From assembly GCA_963921195.1 (NCBI GenBank), contig OY992539.1:156425162-156489161 (forward strand): a DNA stretch of 64,000 nt, written 5' to 3'. This DNA is from Pegoplata infirma (lineage: Eukaryota > Arthropoda > Insecta > Diptera > Anthomyiidae). The position numbers and the translations under genes are program-made. Positions 27,871-38,216 of the stretch are shown piece by piece (within the stretch, counting starts at the first letter, position 1; each line of letters begins with the position of its first letter). The notes under the pieces were generated by a model. That model was not told where the DNA came from, did no database searches, and worked only from the letters and a program-made list of their open reading frames with translations.

Positions 27871-28227
27871 TCTATTTACAAAATTTTTATTAAACAACTA
27901 AATAAAAAAATATTTATCTTCATGAAATGCTGTAAATTATTAGTTAATTTGAATAAGCTAGGATCAAATGGTAAAATTTGCAATAGCTTGGCGTTTTTTG
28001 GCTCCAAATAATTTGAGGTGGACAATTTAAAGGCCTCATCCAGCCCCATCAATGGGAGAACTAGAAGCCCACTCGAGAATCAGTCGTCAGTGGGAACAAA
28101 AAAACACTTAGAGACACTTTTATTGGCAATTAATTTTGTACTTTTTATATTCTTTAATTAATTATAATTTATAATTCTTGAAATAATAATTTTTTTATGA
28201 AAAAATAAGTGTAAATAAGTTTCCATA

Positions 28228-28415
28228 GAGAAACATAGAGGCGAAGGCGTCAAAAATTGAGTTGTCAAAGTACAACTTGTTTACATGTATTTGTTGACAA
28301 AGTACGACTTGTAAACATGTATTGTGTGGTGAATTCACATCGACAACGTACGTGTGAGAAATTAGAAAAAGATAGCAATATTGTTTTTTCTTTCACCTTC
28401 GCCTCTATGTTTCTC
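28228..28415. mobile_element. MITE with GAGAAACATAGAGGCGAAGG ends, TA duplication
   Basis: GAGAAACATAGAGGCGAAGG at the left is the inverse of CCTTCGCCTCTATGTTTCTC at the right, and TA flanks both. It has no protein-coding content and lies inside the family 1 transposon. Confidence 0.75.
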
Positions 28416-29374
28416 TATTTAAGTTTCCAACACAAAAAATTCACATTTGTAAACAATAATTAATGAAAGCAAATGTCTTTAAAATTCAAATTTCTGACAA
28501 ATATGGTGAATTCACACATTCCATATACGTGTGAGCAAATTGAGGTGAATAAAAAAGGGGGAAAATTCACCATTAAGAGTTTCGCTACTGTATATACTGT
28601 GCTAATACCCTATTCACACGTACAAAATTTATGTTATAAAAACTTTTTAAATTATAACGATTTTTGTCTTTCATAAAAAAAAAAAAAAACAGAATTAAAA
28701 ATTATTGCGTATTTATTTTTTTATAGCTGTTTAAAAATTGTTAATATTACCCAGCAAAAAATAAACGAAGTGGTTCAAAAAGAATTAGTGTTTCACTACA
28801 TACAAAGTAGCGATAGGTGCCGAACTTCATATTCCGTAGGAAGTACTTTTAAAATCGCTTCCAAAAATGCTACAAAATAACAATAAAAACATCTTTCACC
28901 AGTTCTTTGCTTAATGATTTTGAAGTACCTCTTTTATATGTTCTTAGGAATCAAATCACCACAACATATGACCTTCTTTTTCAACTGAAACAATTAGAAT
29001 GAGGGTGATACACGAAGTATGCAATTTTAGGTTTTGCAAAAATGGTGACAAAATTTGGTTATGGCATTTCTTTTCTTTTTATTTAGATCTTAAAAAATCG
29101 AAAAGACGAAAATCGATTATTGATAAATTTTTCAAATTTTTTTTTTTTTTTTTTTTTATTTGTTATAATTGTGTAATATAAAAGCCATTAGTGGCCAAAA
29201 AACATATTACAATTGAAAATAATATGGTAAATTATACAGTAACCCAAAAAAAAAAAACTTATAAAATAACTATAAACTAATGTTTTGTAAACAGCTTCAA
29301 TTTGCAACACTACATACCACTCATAGAAAACAAGAACATAAGTCCACAATCAACGATGGAGCAGACAAATACTA

Positions 29375-32275
29375 TTAGATTTGAATTTGAATACGATTCA
29401 GGTGTTTAGTTAATTTTTCACGGAAAACTGGTTGAGAAAAACCGAATGTTCGAAGTTCATCAGGCAGGTGATTCCAACTACGAGCAACAGTAATAAGAAA
29501 AGATTTTTCAAACAGTGAATAATATATTCTAGGAATAAAAATTTGAACATTTCTGGTGGAATGCGTAAATCTGAAACGGTGTAACAGAAATTGTGGCGTT
29601 GCATTTTTGATGAGCTTGTAAAATATTAAGATATACCTCATAATTATAAAATTTTCAAAAGAACATTTTAGAAAACGATTTACATGTGGTGATATATGAT
29701 TGTATAAATGATCTTGATCACGATTTTGATCTTGATTTCGATTACAAAGCCTTATGCCAAAAACAAATCTAACAATTTTATTTATTAGAAGCTTAATCCT
29801 ATTAATGTTACCAGACGTTGTGCATAAATATACTTCCATACAATAGGATATTTGAGACATTAATAAAGCATGTGCTACTTTACATCTAACTTGATATGGT
29901 AAATACATGTTGAGACAATATAACCGACGAAGAGTAAAGCACACTCTTGAATAAATATTATCAATATGAAATGAATAATCAAGTTTGTTGTCAAGTATAA
30001 CACCCAATATTTTAATTCTGTCTACAAATTCTAGCTCCCTTTCTGACATTCGAACCGTAATATCCTGCAAATGTGAGAAACCAAATCTTATTATTTTAGT
30101 TTTTGAGACATTTAATACAAAAAAATTTGATGACATCCAAGATTCAACTCTTACTAACGTACTATCTATTCCTGACTGTAACTCTTCTCTTAAATAATTC
30201 CCACGGAATAACAATTGAATGTCATCAGCGAATGCATAAACCGAACACATTTCGGATTCAATTGCATTAAATAAGTTATTTAAATACATTGAAAACAATA
30301 ATGGCGCAAGAACTGACCCTTGGGCGACTCCAGATCTTACTCCTCTCAACTGTGATTCGCGACCTCCAAATGACACAAACTGTTCCCGATCCGACAAATA
30401 GGAATTAATCAGTGTACATGCTGAGGTTGAAAACATGAACTCGTTTTTAAGTTTTTGTATTAGTTTTAAATGATTAACACGATCAAAAGCCTTAGACAGG
30501 TCTAATGATACTAAAATACTGGTTTCTCTTTTATTAACACTGTCTCTAATAGACTCTGTTAATCTTAACAAGGCAGATGACGCACTGCAACTACGACGGT
30601 ACCCAGTTTGTCGATCATTTAATAAAGAAAACATCTCAATATGTTCTAAGATTTGAATTCTTGTTACATGTTCAAACACTTTAGATAAAATTGGTAAAAT
30701 AATTATAGGCCTTAAATTATCCATATCATATGAAGTGCCAGATTTTGGTATTGGAATGACTTTGGCAATCTTCCAGTTCTGTGGAAAGACTGAAGTTGTT
30801 ATAATGCAATTAAAAAAATGCAAAATGTAATCACTTATTAATAAGAAAATTATCTTGAAAAATTTTAAAGGTATTCCATCAACACCACAGGCATTTGATT
30901 TGACACTGTGAAAAGCTTTAACCAATTCTGATAAATCAATGCTGCGAAAAAAAAACATTCCATCCAATTCATTAAAGCTTAAATTTTCCAGCTCATTATT
31001 CGATTCAATGTTTAAACCATCCAAGAAGTAGTTGTTTACTTGATCAACATCTAACTCCGCATTGGAAGGAATTGTGTCATTAGCTCCTGCTACTCTTAAT
31101 TGACTCCACATTTCTTTTGAGGTCGCATCACTAAATAATCTACTAAAATAACCCTTCTTAATTCTACGAATTGTTCTTTTAGCTCTGTTTCTGTACTTAC
31201 AAAACACTCTCCACTTAGATGATGTAGGATCCCCCATGTATGCTTTGTAAGCAATATCCCTGAGTGATTTTGCATAAATGATTTCGTGAGATTTCATCCA
31301 ATCTGTTGTCTTTCGTTTGATATGAACTCTTTTTACAGGTACTAAGGAAAACATTTTGGATATTAAAGAATCCAGTATAGAAATTTGTAAATTTACGTTA
31401 ATTGTACCATAAAACAGAGAAAAATCTTGTTCTAATACACATGAGACTAGATCACCTACATCAACTGATGCGTAATCACGGTATTCAATAAACTCATTTG
31501 AATTACTACCAGTATCAACCAAAGGCAACTCGAATAATGCATAGATAAAAGCATGATGAGATGATAAAAATGGAACTTGCATTTGTCCAGTTGTTTTTAG
31601 GAGTGGTTGGCCACTTATAAGAAAATAATCTAAAAGTGTTGTGGTATTAAAACGTATATCATGATGTGTTGGAATTGAATTGTGCCTTATAGAAAGATTA
31701 AAGCGATCGCATAAATTTCGAAATCTTCTTGCTTTTACAGGATCATACAGATCATTATTAAAATCTCCTACTACAATTATATTATTATATCTTTCGAACA
31801 TATCAGACATAGCAGATTCAAAAATATTCAAATTTCCATTTGGTAGATACACAACTCCCACTAGCACAACGATACCACCGGTTGTTATTTCAATAAAAAG
31901 TATTTCACATTCACCATAATGTGATTGTGTATTAACTACTTTATGCGTAATACTATTTGACACATAAATTCCTACTCCTCCAGCTCCACCATTCTCTCGA
32001 GGACGATCATTTCTACAGAAAACATAACCGTCAATGTCAACTACACCATTTGGTACTTCTGGCTTTAACCAGGTTTCTGTTACAGCTACGATGTCAAAGG
32101 ATGTTCCTTGTATAAGGTTTTTAAATTCATCAAATTTAACTGAGTATGGAGCTGGACAAATACTTTGACAATTACAGTGACCTATTTTTAATCCATTTTC
32201 AAAGCCCCCTAATTGTATATTTGCGTCACGTCCATCGCTGACAACTGGACCTAAATTCAAGTTAACGGAAGTCAT
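29375..32275 (-). CDS. CR1-type LINE ORF2: endonuclease-reverse transcriptase
   Basis: 966 residues, open from ATG to stop. An APE-type endonuclease comes first: N35 in HCNCQS, E67 in TETWL, GDFNND around 170-175 and the SSHH site near 240. The reverse transcriptase follows, with SLDLSKAFDRV, SGVAQGSVLAPLLF and FADD at 682-685. The C-terminal region ends with SWNHLPDELR and FREKLTKHL, a tail style common in the CR1/L2/Daphne group, which is why I prefer that group to Jockey. Such proteins nick the target DNA and copy the element RNA in place. No inactivating change is visible within it. The Jockey LINE now lies between it and its promoter side. Confidence 0.88.
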   Translation of the reverse strand: MTSVNLNLGPVVSDGRDANIQLGGFENGLKIGHCNCQSICPAPYSVKFDEFKNLIQGTSFDIVAVTETWLKPEVPNGVVDIDGYVFCRNDRPRENGGAGGVGIYVSNSITHKVVNTQSHYGECEILFIEITTGGIVVLVGVVYLPNGNLNIFESAMSDMFERYNNIIVVGDFNNDLYDPVKARRFRNLCDRFNLSIRHNSIPTHHDIRFNTTTLLDYFLISGQPLLKTTGQMQVPFLSSHHAFIYALFELPLVDTGSNSNEFIEYRDYASVDVGDLVSCVLEQDFSLFYGTINVNLQISILDSLISKMFSLVPVKRVHIKRKTTDWMKSHEIIYAKSLRDIAYKAYMGDPTSSKWRVFCKYRNRAKRTIRRIKKGYFSRLFSDATSKEMWSQLRVAGANDTIPSNAELDVDQVNNYFLDGLNIESNNELENLSFNELDGMFFFRSIDLSELVKAFHSVKSNACGVDGIPLKFFKIIFLLISDYILHFFNCIITTSVFPQNWKIAKVIPIPKSGTSYDMDNLRPIIILPILSKVFEHVTRIQILEHIEMFSLLNDRQTGYRRSCSASSALLRLTESIRDSVNKRETSILVSLDLSKAFDRVNHLKLIQKLKNEFMFSTSACTLINSYLSDREQFVSFGGRESQLRGVRSGVAQGSVLAPLLFSMYLNNLFNAIESEMCSVYAFADDIQLLFRGNYLREELQSGIDSTLVRVESWMSSNFFVLNVSKTKIIRFGFSHLQDITVRMSERELEFVDRIKILGVILDNKLDYSFHIDNIYSRVCFTLRRLYCLNMYLPYQVRCKVAHALLMSQISYCMEVYLCTTSGNINRIKLLINKIVRFVFGIRLCNRNQDQNRDQDHLYNHISPHVNRFLKCSFENFIIMRYILIFYKLIKNATPQFLLHRFRFTHSTRNVQIFIPRIYYSLFEKSFLITVARSWNHLPDELRTFGFSQPVFREKLTKHLNRIQIQI

Positions 32276-32990
32276 ATTTGTACGTTACAAATTGAAGCCA
32301 TATAAACAAAACATATCTTAAAACTAAAAGCACTAATATAATTATTTCGATACGAATTAGTATAAATTGCATTTCTGATTTTTATATTATCATTAACAAT
32401 TCAATCTAAATCAGTCAAAAAATTTAATTTTACAAAACTAAAATTGAATTAAGCATGCGAATGAATTGTATCAAAGATGCAAATTATATTGGAAAAAATG
32501 TAAATATATTGCCATAATTCAATGAAATTAATTGCATCTTTAATACATGTGATCAATGCAATTACTATAACACTAGGTTTATCAATGGGTATATCTATTA
32601 CTCCAATTAAAATTAAAAGACATGCAATTGTATAACTCATTTAATTATTTAACATAACCAAAATAATATTTATTGACAGTGACAAATAAAATAACCCCAC
32701 TGTATTCCCAGTGTTAAATATTTATATATTACTTTTACTTTACATTCCATAAAAAAGGGAGAGAAAAAATATAACAACGAAACAATATTTTAAATAATAT
32801 TTTTTTGTTCTTTTTATTTGTTTTAAATTCAATTCATTTCTTATTGTTTTTTATTGTGTTCCTTATTTAAATTTTTTTTTTGTTGTTATTTTTTATTTTA
32901 TTAATATCTTCTATATGTAATTCACTTCGTTTTATTTACTATTCTCCTTATCCCATAACTGAAGGAGATCATAATAAGAATTTATCTACA
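32276..32990 (-). other. Inter-ORF region of the CR1-type LINE, ORF2 side
   Basis: With 36884-37112 this forms about 0.94 kb between the ORF1 stop and the ORF2 start. It is AT-rich. A 63-residue hydrophobic frame at 32449-32640 on the minus strand is the only notable open stretch and I do not recognise it. 32991-33003 is the left target duplication of the inserted Jockey LINE. Confidence 0.5.
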
Positions 32991-33004
32991 TATAGTTATG
33001 GTTT

Positions 33005-34048
33005 ACCCCGCCCCCCATACATCTCCGTGAACCAAACTCTAACGACCTTATTAAAGATTTAGCCGAGCTTGTAGGCAACAACAATTTTTACGTAATATCA
33101 ACACGCGTGGGAAACGTACAGGAAACAAAAATTAAAACATTCACTGAAAAAAACTATAGATCCATTACTACATATCTAGATACAAAGAAGAAAAATTATT
33201 ATACTTTTCAATTAAAAAGCGCTAAAGGTCTGATGGTTGTTTTAAAAGGTATAGAAAGCAACGTTCCAACCCGTGAAATACAAGAAGCTCTTCAAAAGGA
33301 AGGTTACGAAATAAAGTCGATACACAACATTATTAATAAAGACAAAATCCCTCAACCCCTCTTTAGAGTAGAAATAAATTTCAATTCTAATAATCTCAAG
33401 AAGAATGAAATACACCCAATATATAATCTTCGATATCTTTTGCATAGAAGAATTACTGTTGAAGAACCTCGTAAACGTAAAGGAGTACCACAATGCCTTA
33501 ACTGCCAAGAATTTGGCCACACCCGAGGGTATTGCCAATTACCATCTGTATGTGTAATATGCGGTGATATTCACAAATCTTCTGAATGCCCATCTTCCAA
33601 AACCGACCCAAATATTAAAAAATGCGGCAATTGCGGTGGTAACCACACTGCAAATTACAGAGGCTGTCCAGTATACAAAAATCTTAGACAAAAAACAATA
33701 CAAAAACCTCAAAGGCCTCAATACCAGGCTACAGACTTCCCAAATCTTCCCCATAATAATGCCACTGATCCTTCTCATTCGAATGTTCATCAAACTACCT
33801 CTCATAGTGCCAGACAAAGAAATTATTCGTATGCAGAAGTTACCACATCCCAAAACTCTGATTCTTATCACACTATTTCACACCCACAGTCTCCACTTGA
33901 AGCCCCTCCCCAGAGAAGCTCGCTAGAAAACTCTATTGAAACACTAGTACAAACCATAAATAACTTTATGGCTAATATGCAGGGCATGATGCAGGAACTG
34001 CTTCGCAACCAGGGCATGCTTATGCAGGCTTTCTTTGATAGAAAATGA
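33005..34048 (+). CDS. Jockey-clade ORF1, Gag-like, N-terminally truncated
   Basis: The frame is open from the truncated left edge (reading PPPIHLREPN) through the GTG at 33107 to TGA 34046-34048. Family ORF1 proteins bind element RNA. Here an RRM-like segment (VVLKGIESNV, EIQEALQKEGY, RITVEEPRKR) is followed by three zinc knuckles: CLNCQEFGHTRGYC, CVICGDIHKSSEC and CGNCGGNHTANYRGC. A Q/P/S-rich stretch and a Met-rich helix end it. There is no ATG because the 5' end was lost on integration. It overlaps ORF2 by ATGA, a layout for coupled termination and restart. Confidence 0.88.
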   Translation, partial: TPPPIHLREPNSNDLIKDLAELVGNNNFYVISTRVGNVQETKIKTFTEKNYRSITTYLDTKKKNYYTFQLKSAKGLMVVLKGIESNVPTREIQEALQKEGYEIKSIHNIINKDKIPQPLFRVEINFNSNNLKKNEIHPIYNLRYLLHRRITVEEPRKRKGVPQCLNCQEFGHTRGYCQLPSVCVICGDIHKSSECPSSKTDPNIKKCGNCGGNHTANYRGCPVYKNLRQKTIQKPQRPQYQATDFPNLPHNNATDPSHSNVHQTTSHSARQRNYSYAEVTTSQNSDSYHTISHPQSPLEAPPQRSSLENSIETLVQTINNFMANMQGMMQELLRNQGMLMQAFFDRK

Positions 34049-36711
34049 ACGTTTTAAAAATATGCTACTGGAACGCTAACGGCTTAAGCCAACACAAAAA
34101 CGAACTTAATTACTTCCTCAGAAACAAGCAAATTGACATTATGCTTGTCTCTGAGACTCATTTGACCCCAAGAAGTGTATTCTCAATACAAGGATACACA
34201 ATATACGATACAAAAGACCCCAGAGGCAGAGGATGCGGAGGTTCAGCTGTCATCATTAAGTCTAGATTAAAACACTTTCCAATGCCCGACTTTTGTGAAA
34301 ATTATCTTCAGGCCAGCACTATATGTCTTGAAGAATTAAACATGAACATAGTGATCTCGTCAATTTACTCTCCTCCCAGATTTCCGATAACGGAAATTCA
34401 GTACACTAACTTCTTTAAATCATTAGGTCCCCGCTTTTTGGCAGCTGGTGACTATAATGCCAAGCACACATACTGGGGCTCACGGCTGATTTCTCCCAAA
34501 GGCCGTGTTTTATTTAATACAATCTCAAAAATGGGGATGGATGTTATATCCAGCGGAGAACCCACTTACTGGCCAACAGATAGGCAAAAAATACCGGATC
34601 TAATAGATTTTGGAGTCACAAAGGCTATTCCAAGAGAATTGGTGAACGTAAAATCGTCACTAGAGCTGTCGTCAGATCACACACCCACAATTGTTTTAAT
34701 CCAAAAACCTCACGAAATTGTTAACCCCGTTGGTGACCTAGCGCAGTCAAGCAAAAACACAGATTGGTTGAAATACAAAATGTTTATTAGTACCCATTGT
34801 TTGGAGAATATACCGCTAAGGACACCAAATGACATAGACGTTTCGGTTAAAAATTTGGAATTTAAAATCAAAATGGCAGTTCAACTTGCTACCAAGTCTC
34901 CCCGACAGAAAAGAGAAACCAGAATTTTCTCTATAGATGTTGAAAGACTCCTAAATCAAAAAAGAAGTACACGAAGAGAATGGCAACAGCACAGATCTCC
35001 TCAACTCAAGGAACGTTTAAAAGAATGCACAAAGAATTTGCGGAGACTTCTTGAAGAAAAAAGAATTGCATCGCTTAACACGTTTCTTGAAAACTTAGAT
35101 CCAACATCAAAAACTGATTATTCATTATGGCGTGCTACAAAAAATCTTAAAAGACCCGTTATTTGTAAGCCTCCTTTACGAGAATCAAATGGTAATTGGG
35201 CTCGAAATGATACTGAGAAAGGAAATTTGTTCGTTAATCACTTAAAGGAAGTATTCACGCCGAATTTATCCAGCACTATAGTTGAGCTACCCCCTGTAAT
35301 ATCACAGAACATATCAAATGTTCCACTTATCTTTGAAATGCGAGAGGTTAAAAGGGCTATTACTGAGTTAGACCCAAAAAAAGCACCGGGCATCGATAAG
35401 ATCAGTAATAAGATGCTTTTGGAGTTACCCCGTATAGCAGTAAAAATAATTCTCTTTATTTTTAATGCTATTTTACGCCTTGGATATTATCCACCAGAAT
35501 GGAAAACATCGCTTGTTAAAATGATACCCAAACCAGGTAAAGACCACACTAAAGTAGAATCTTATAGGCCCATCAGTCTTTTACCCAATATGTCAAAACT
35601 GTTCGAAAAATTACTCATGAACAAGTTGACTAAGTATGTAAATGAAAACAGTACTATTCCAGCACATCAATTTGGCTTCAGGAGAAAACACAACACCATT
35701 GAACAAGTTCATAGGTTAATCACAGTAATTAGAAAGGCATTTGAGGAAAAACAATATTGCTCTGCTCTCTTTATTGATGTCTCACAAGCCTTTGATAAAG
35801 TTTGGCATGAGGGACTTCTGTTTAAAATAAAACTTTTGTTACCATCAAATACCCACAAACTGTTAGAAAGCTACATAACAAATCGAAAATTCGTTCTTGC
35901 AGAAAAAAGTTTTTCAAGCACCCCCCAAGACATACGAGCTGGAGTACCGCAAGGTAGTATTTTAGGACCACTTCTGTATATAATTTACACATCGGATATG
36001 CCATTAAACACTTATACCCACACGTCCACATTTGCTGATGATACAGCAATTCTTAGTGTCCACAATGACCCATTTGTAGCGTCTAGAATGTTACAAAATC
36101 ACATATCACAATTGGAAAGTTGGTTAGATAAATGGAAAATCAAAGTGAATGAACAGAAATGTATCCACATAACTTTTACGTTAAGAAGAGAAACGTGTCC
36201 ACCAATCCAAATTAATAATTTCAATATACCCCAACAAACAAATGTGAAATATCTCGGTATACACCTTGACCGGCGTCTTACATGGAAAAATCATATAGAC
36301 GCGAAACTTATCCAGATAAAGTTAAAAACTGTTGAGCTTACGTGGCTTATGGGTAGAAACTCCATACTTAGCTTGGATTGTAAACTTTTACTTTATAACT
36401 CGGTAATTAAACCCATATGGTGCTATGGAATTCAGCTCTGGGGTACCGCATCAGCATCTAATATAGAAAAATTGCAAAGACGTCAAAACAGGCTTCTAAG
36501 AATGATTACTTGTGCACCCTGGTACGTCAGAAACTCCAACATACATAAGGATCTTAACGTACACCTTGTTAAAGATGAAATAAAAAAACATAGCAAAAAC
36601 TACTTAAAAAAACTCGAAACCCATCCAAATATACTAGCCCGGAATTTACTGAATAGCAGTGGCCACCTGCGATTAAGAAGGAGGCACACTGCTGACTTGG
36701 TCCACTTGTGA
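34045..36711 (+). CDS. Jockey-clade ORF2: endonuclease-reverse transcriptase
   Basis: 888 residues, uninterrupted. The endonuclease has N10/N12, E37 (SETH), SIYSPPRF near 106-113, GDYNAKH (D136, N138) and SSDHTP (D211, H212). The reverse transcriptase has SYRPISLLPN, ALFIDVSQAFDKVWHEG, AGVPQGSILGPLLY and FADD at 663-666, then KWKIKVNEQK and KYLGIHLDRR. The C terminus has CAPWYVRN and no RNase H domain. Motif wording is Jockey-like. The start overlaps the ORF1 stop as ATGA. All catalytic residues I can check are present, so the protein may be functional. Confidence 0.93.
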   Translation: MNVLKICYWNANGLSQHKNELNYFLRNKQIDIMLVSETHLTPRSVFSIQGYTIYDTKDPRGRGCGGSAVIIKSRLKHFPMPDFCENYLQASTICLEELNMNIVISSIYSPPRFPITEIQYTNFFKSLGPRFLAAGDYNAKHTYWGSRLISPKGRVLFNTISKMGMDVISSGEPTYWPTDRQKIPDLIDFGVTKAIPRELVNVKSSLELSSDHTPTIVLIQKPHEIVNPVGDLAQSSKNTDWLKYKMFISTHCLENIPLRTPNDIDVSVKNLEFKIKMAVQLATKSPRQKRETRIFSIDVERLLNQKRSTRREWQQHRSPQLKERLKECTKNLRRLLEEKRIASLNTFLENLDPTSKTDYSLWRATKNLKRPVICKPPLRESNGNWARNDTEKGNLFVNHLKEVFTPNLSSTIVELPPVISQNISNVPLIFEMREVKRAITELDPKKAPGIDKISNKMLLELPRIAVKIILFIFNAILRLGYYPPEWKTSLVKMIPKPGKDHTKVESYRPISLLPNMSKLFEKLLMNKLTKYVNENSTIPAHQFGFRRKHNTIEQVHRLITVIRKAFEEKQYCSALFIDVSQAFDKVWHEGLLFKIKLLLPSNTHKLLESYITNRKFVLAEKSFSSTPQDIRAGVPQGSILGPLLYIIYTSDMPLNTYTHTSTFADDTAILSVHNDPFVASRMLQNHISQLESWLDKWKIKVNEQKCIHITFTLRRETCPPIQINNFNIPQQTNVKYLGIHLDRRLTWKNHIDAKLIQIKLKTVELTWLMGRNSILSLDCKLLLYNSVIKPIWCYGIQLWGTASASNIEKLQRRQNRLLRMITCAPWYVRNSNIHKDLNVHLVKDEIKKHSKNYLKKLETHPNILARNLLNSSGHLRLRRRHTADLVHL

Positions 36712-37112
36712 ATAGATAATTTTAATGAAAACATAACATTTTGTCTGGCATTGGCTGGACTTAATACTTTTATTTAGTCTTAAGATTTGAATACTTATTG
36801 TTAGTTCACAATTATTAAGTGAAGATTCAATAAATAAATAAAATGTTGAAAAAAAAAAAAAAAAAAAAAATATAGTTATGGTTAAAGAGAAAAAAAAAGA
36901 TAAAAACTGAGAAATAAATTGAAGTTAAAGAGAAAAGAACATTAGAAAAAAGGGGGAAAAAGTTGTATAATAGAATAAAGATAATAATAATTAAAAGTAG
37001 AAAATACAAAAAGTTTACAAAATGTTTAGTAAAAAATGTAGAAAAATACAAAAATATATTTTTTTTTTTTATAACTCTGTAATGGTTTTAACAAATATAA
37101 GTAATAAAAGAT

Positions 37113-37907
37113 CTATGATGTTTTAAACTCTGGGAATATGTCCATTAAGTTGAATATGTCTACCGTTTTTTGTGTTCCATCTCTCATTTTTAAAACAGCA
37201 TGAGGATCGTTACCATTACGAAATTTAAATCCAGTAATCCTCTCGTTCTTTTTTAATTGGCGACAGATATAACAAAGCTTGCTGGCCATGGGAGTGAGAT
37301 GGTCACTAAGAAAAACTCTTGCTTCAAGATCAGCACCATCTTCATTATCTTCCTGACTTAGCAGGTCTTTCAATGTTAATGTACGAGTGTCATAATATTT
37401 TTTTATTATTGCATCTCGAATAGCAATGGAATGAAACTGCACCAGTACCTCCGAATTATTTTTGATACTTGTGTATTGTTTAATATCGTTTTCACCAAAA
37501 GGGACACTATATACTTCTGCCAATCGTAAAATCATAGTTTTTGTCTTGGGTGAAGCAGCTGGTAACCCAGTGACAATAACATCCAATCTATTTAGCCTTC
37601 TCATGATTAAGTTTTGGGACTTCTCCAGTTCAATAAATCGGCTTGTTGTACTTTTGTCAATCTGCTTTATGAATTCATAGCAGTGGTTGACATCTGATTT
37701 CACTTTGTTTATCTCCTCAAGAAAATCTTTGCGAATTTGAGACACCAATTCATTCAACTTAACCTCAAAGTTTTTAATTGTTTGACTCATGTGAGCTTCA
37801 GTGGATTTACGGTGATCTTCCAATTTTGTATCAATATTCTTATTGATTACCTCAATTCCCTTCTGTAGTTCAGCTGCAAAATCAAGTGAAGCACTTTTAG
37901 GAGGCAT
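37113..37907 (-). CDS. CR1-type LINE ORF1: coiled-coil RNA-binding protein
   Basis: 264 residues, ATG to stop, starting MPPKSASLDF. Residues about 10-100 are strongly heptad-like and charged (KLEDHRKS, FEVKLNELVS, FLEEINKVK), predicting a coiled coil. After RRLNRLDVIVTGLP comes an RRM-like fold as in L1 ORF1 proteins, with EVLVQFHSIAIRDAIIKKYY, then a C-terminal domain with LSDHLTP, KLCYICRQLKK and GNDPHAVLKMRDG. It has no zinc knuckles. It is assigned to the same LINE as ORF2 by strand, order and the shared A tail; separate origin is possible. Confidence 0.75.
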   Translation of the reverse strand: MPPKSASLDFAAELQKGIEVINKNIDTKLEDHRKSTEAHMSQTIKNFEVKLNELVSQIRKDFLEEINKVKSDVNHCYEFIKQIDKSTTSRFIELEKSQNLIMRRLNRLDVIVTGLPAASPKTKTMILRLAEVYSVPFGENDIKQYTSIKNNSEVLVQFHSIAIRDAIIKKYYDTRTLTLKDLLSQEDNEDGADLEARVFLSDHLTPMASKLCYICRQLKKNERITGFKFRNGNDPHAVLKMRDGTQKTVDIFNLMDIFPEFKTS

Positions 37908-38216
37908 TATGATATTTTATTTAAGAAATATATTTTAGAAATTATAGTTTTTTTTTTTTTTTTGTTTTCTTTATTATGCTATTTTTTTGTTTTTTTCCTT
38001 TTCTTCTTTTACTTTTTGACAGTTGTTTCACGTGTTAAAGATGAGTTTTTTTTTTTTTTTTTTGTTTTATTTTTTAATAAAAGATTAAATACTTTTTTTA
38101 TTGGTTTTGTTTTTTTTTTTGCTTAACTTTTAGAATATTTAAATATATATTTCTAGCATTGATATAAATTAAAACAATTTTAGTTTTATTTTTTATTAAA
38201 TTTTTTTGACCGACAC
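37908..38216 (-). promoter_or_regulatory. Presumed 5' UTR of the CR1-type LINE
   Basis: A 309-bp A-rich leader (two long A runs on the minus strand) lies between the candidate 5' end GTGTCGGTC and the ORF1 start. The position is inferred from the candidate duplication AAATTTTTCA. No promoter motif is clearly recognisable. Confidence 0.4.

Larger units (their letters stand above)
26254..28601. mobile_element. CACAG...CTGTG family 1, copy 2
   Basis: The ends CACAGTATATACAGTAGCGA and CTACTGTATATACTGTG enclose 2.35 kb. CTAATAC is duplicated (26247-26253, 28602-28608). Compared with copy 1 it has one short 35-bp-type array and lacks copy 1's three large insertions, so it is closer to the family's original size. 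It carries its own MITE at 28228-28415. The right flank reads TACCCTATTCACAC, the end of another MITE family. Confidence 0.87.
33004..36870 (+). mobile_element. Jockey-clade LINE, 5' truncated in ORF1, intact ORF2
   Basis: It is flanked by an exact 13-bp duplication, TATAGTTATGGTT (32991-33003 and 36871-36883), and ends in about 22 A. The left edge lies within ORF1, which is open to the first base of the element but has no start. The 3' UTR (36712-36848) has overlapping AATAAA signals. It is inserted, in opposite orientation, between the two ORFs of the CR1-type LINE. Lack of a 5' UTR and promoter makes it unlikely to be autonomous although ORF2 is complete. Confidence 0.92.
29135..38216 (-). 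mobile_element. CR1-type LINE, two ORFs, split by a Jockey-clade LINE
   Basis: Read on the minus strand this is 5' UTR, ORF1 (37907-37113), an inter-ORF region, ORF2 (32275-29375) and an A tail (T run at 29137-29158). The candidate target duplication is AAATTTTTCA (29125-29134 and 38217-38226); in AT-rich DNA this is moderate support. Without the inserted LINE the element would be about 5.2 kb, a normal LINE length. Both ORFs are open, so the split is the main damage. The inter-ORF gap is about 0.9 kb, which is long. Confidence 0.75.

Noticed and set aside
33107..33109. GTG 33107 as the start of Jockey ORF1
   Set aside because: The frame is open upstream to the element edge and aligns as ORF1 throughout; the 5' end was truncated, not restarted.
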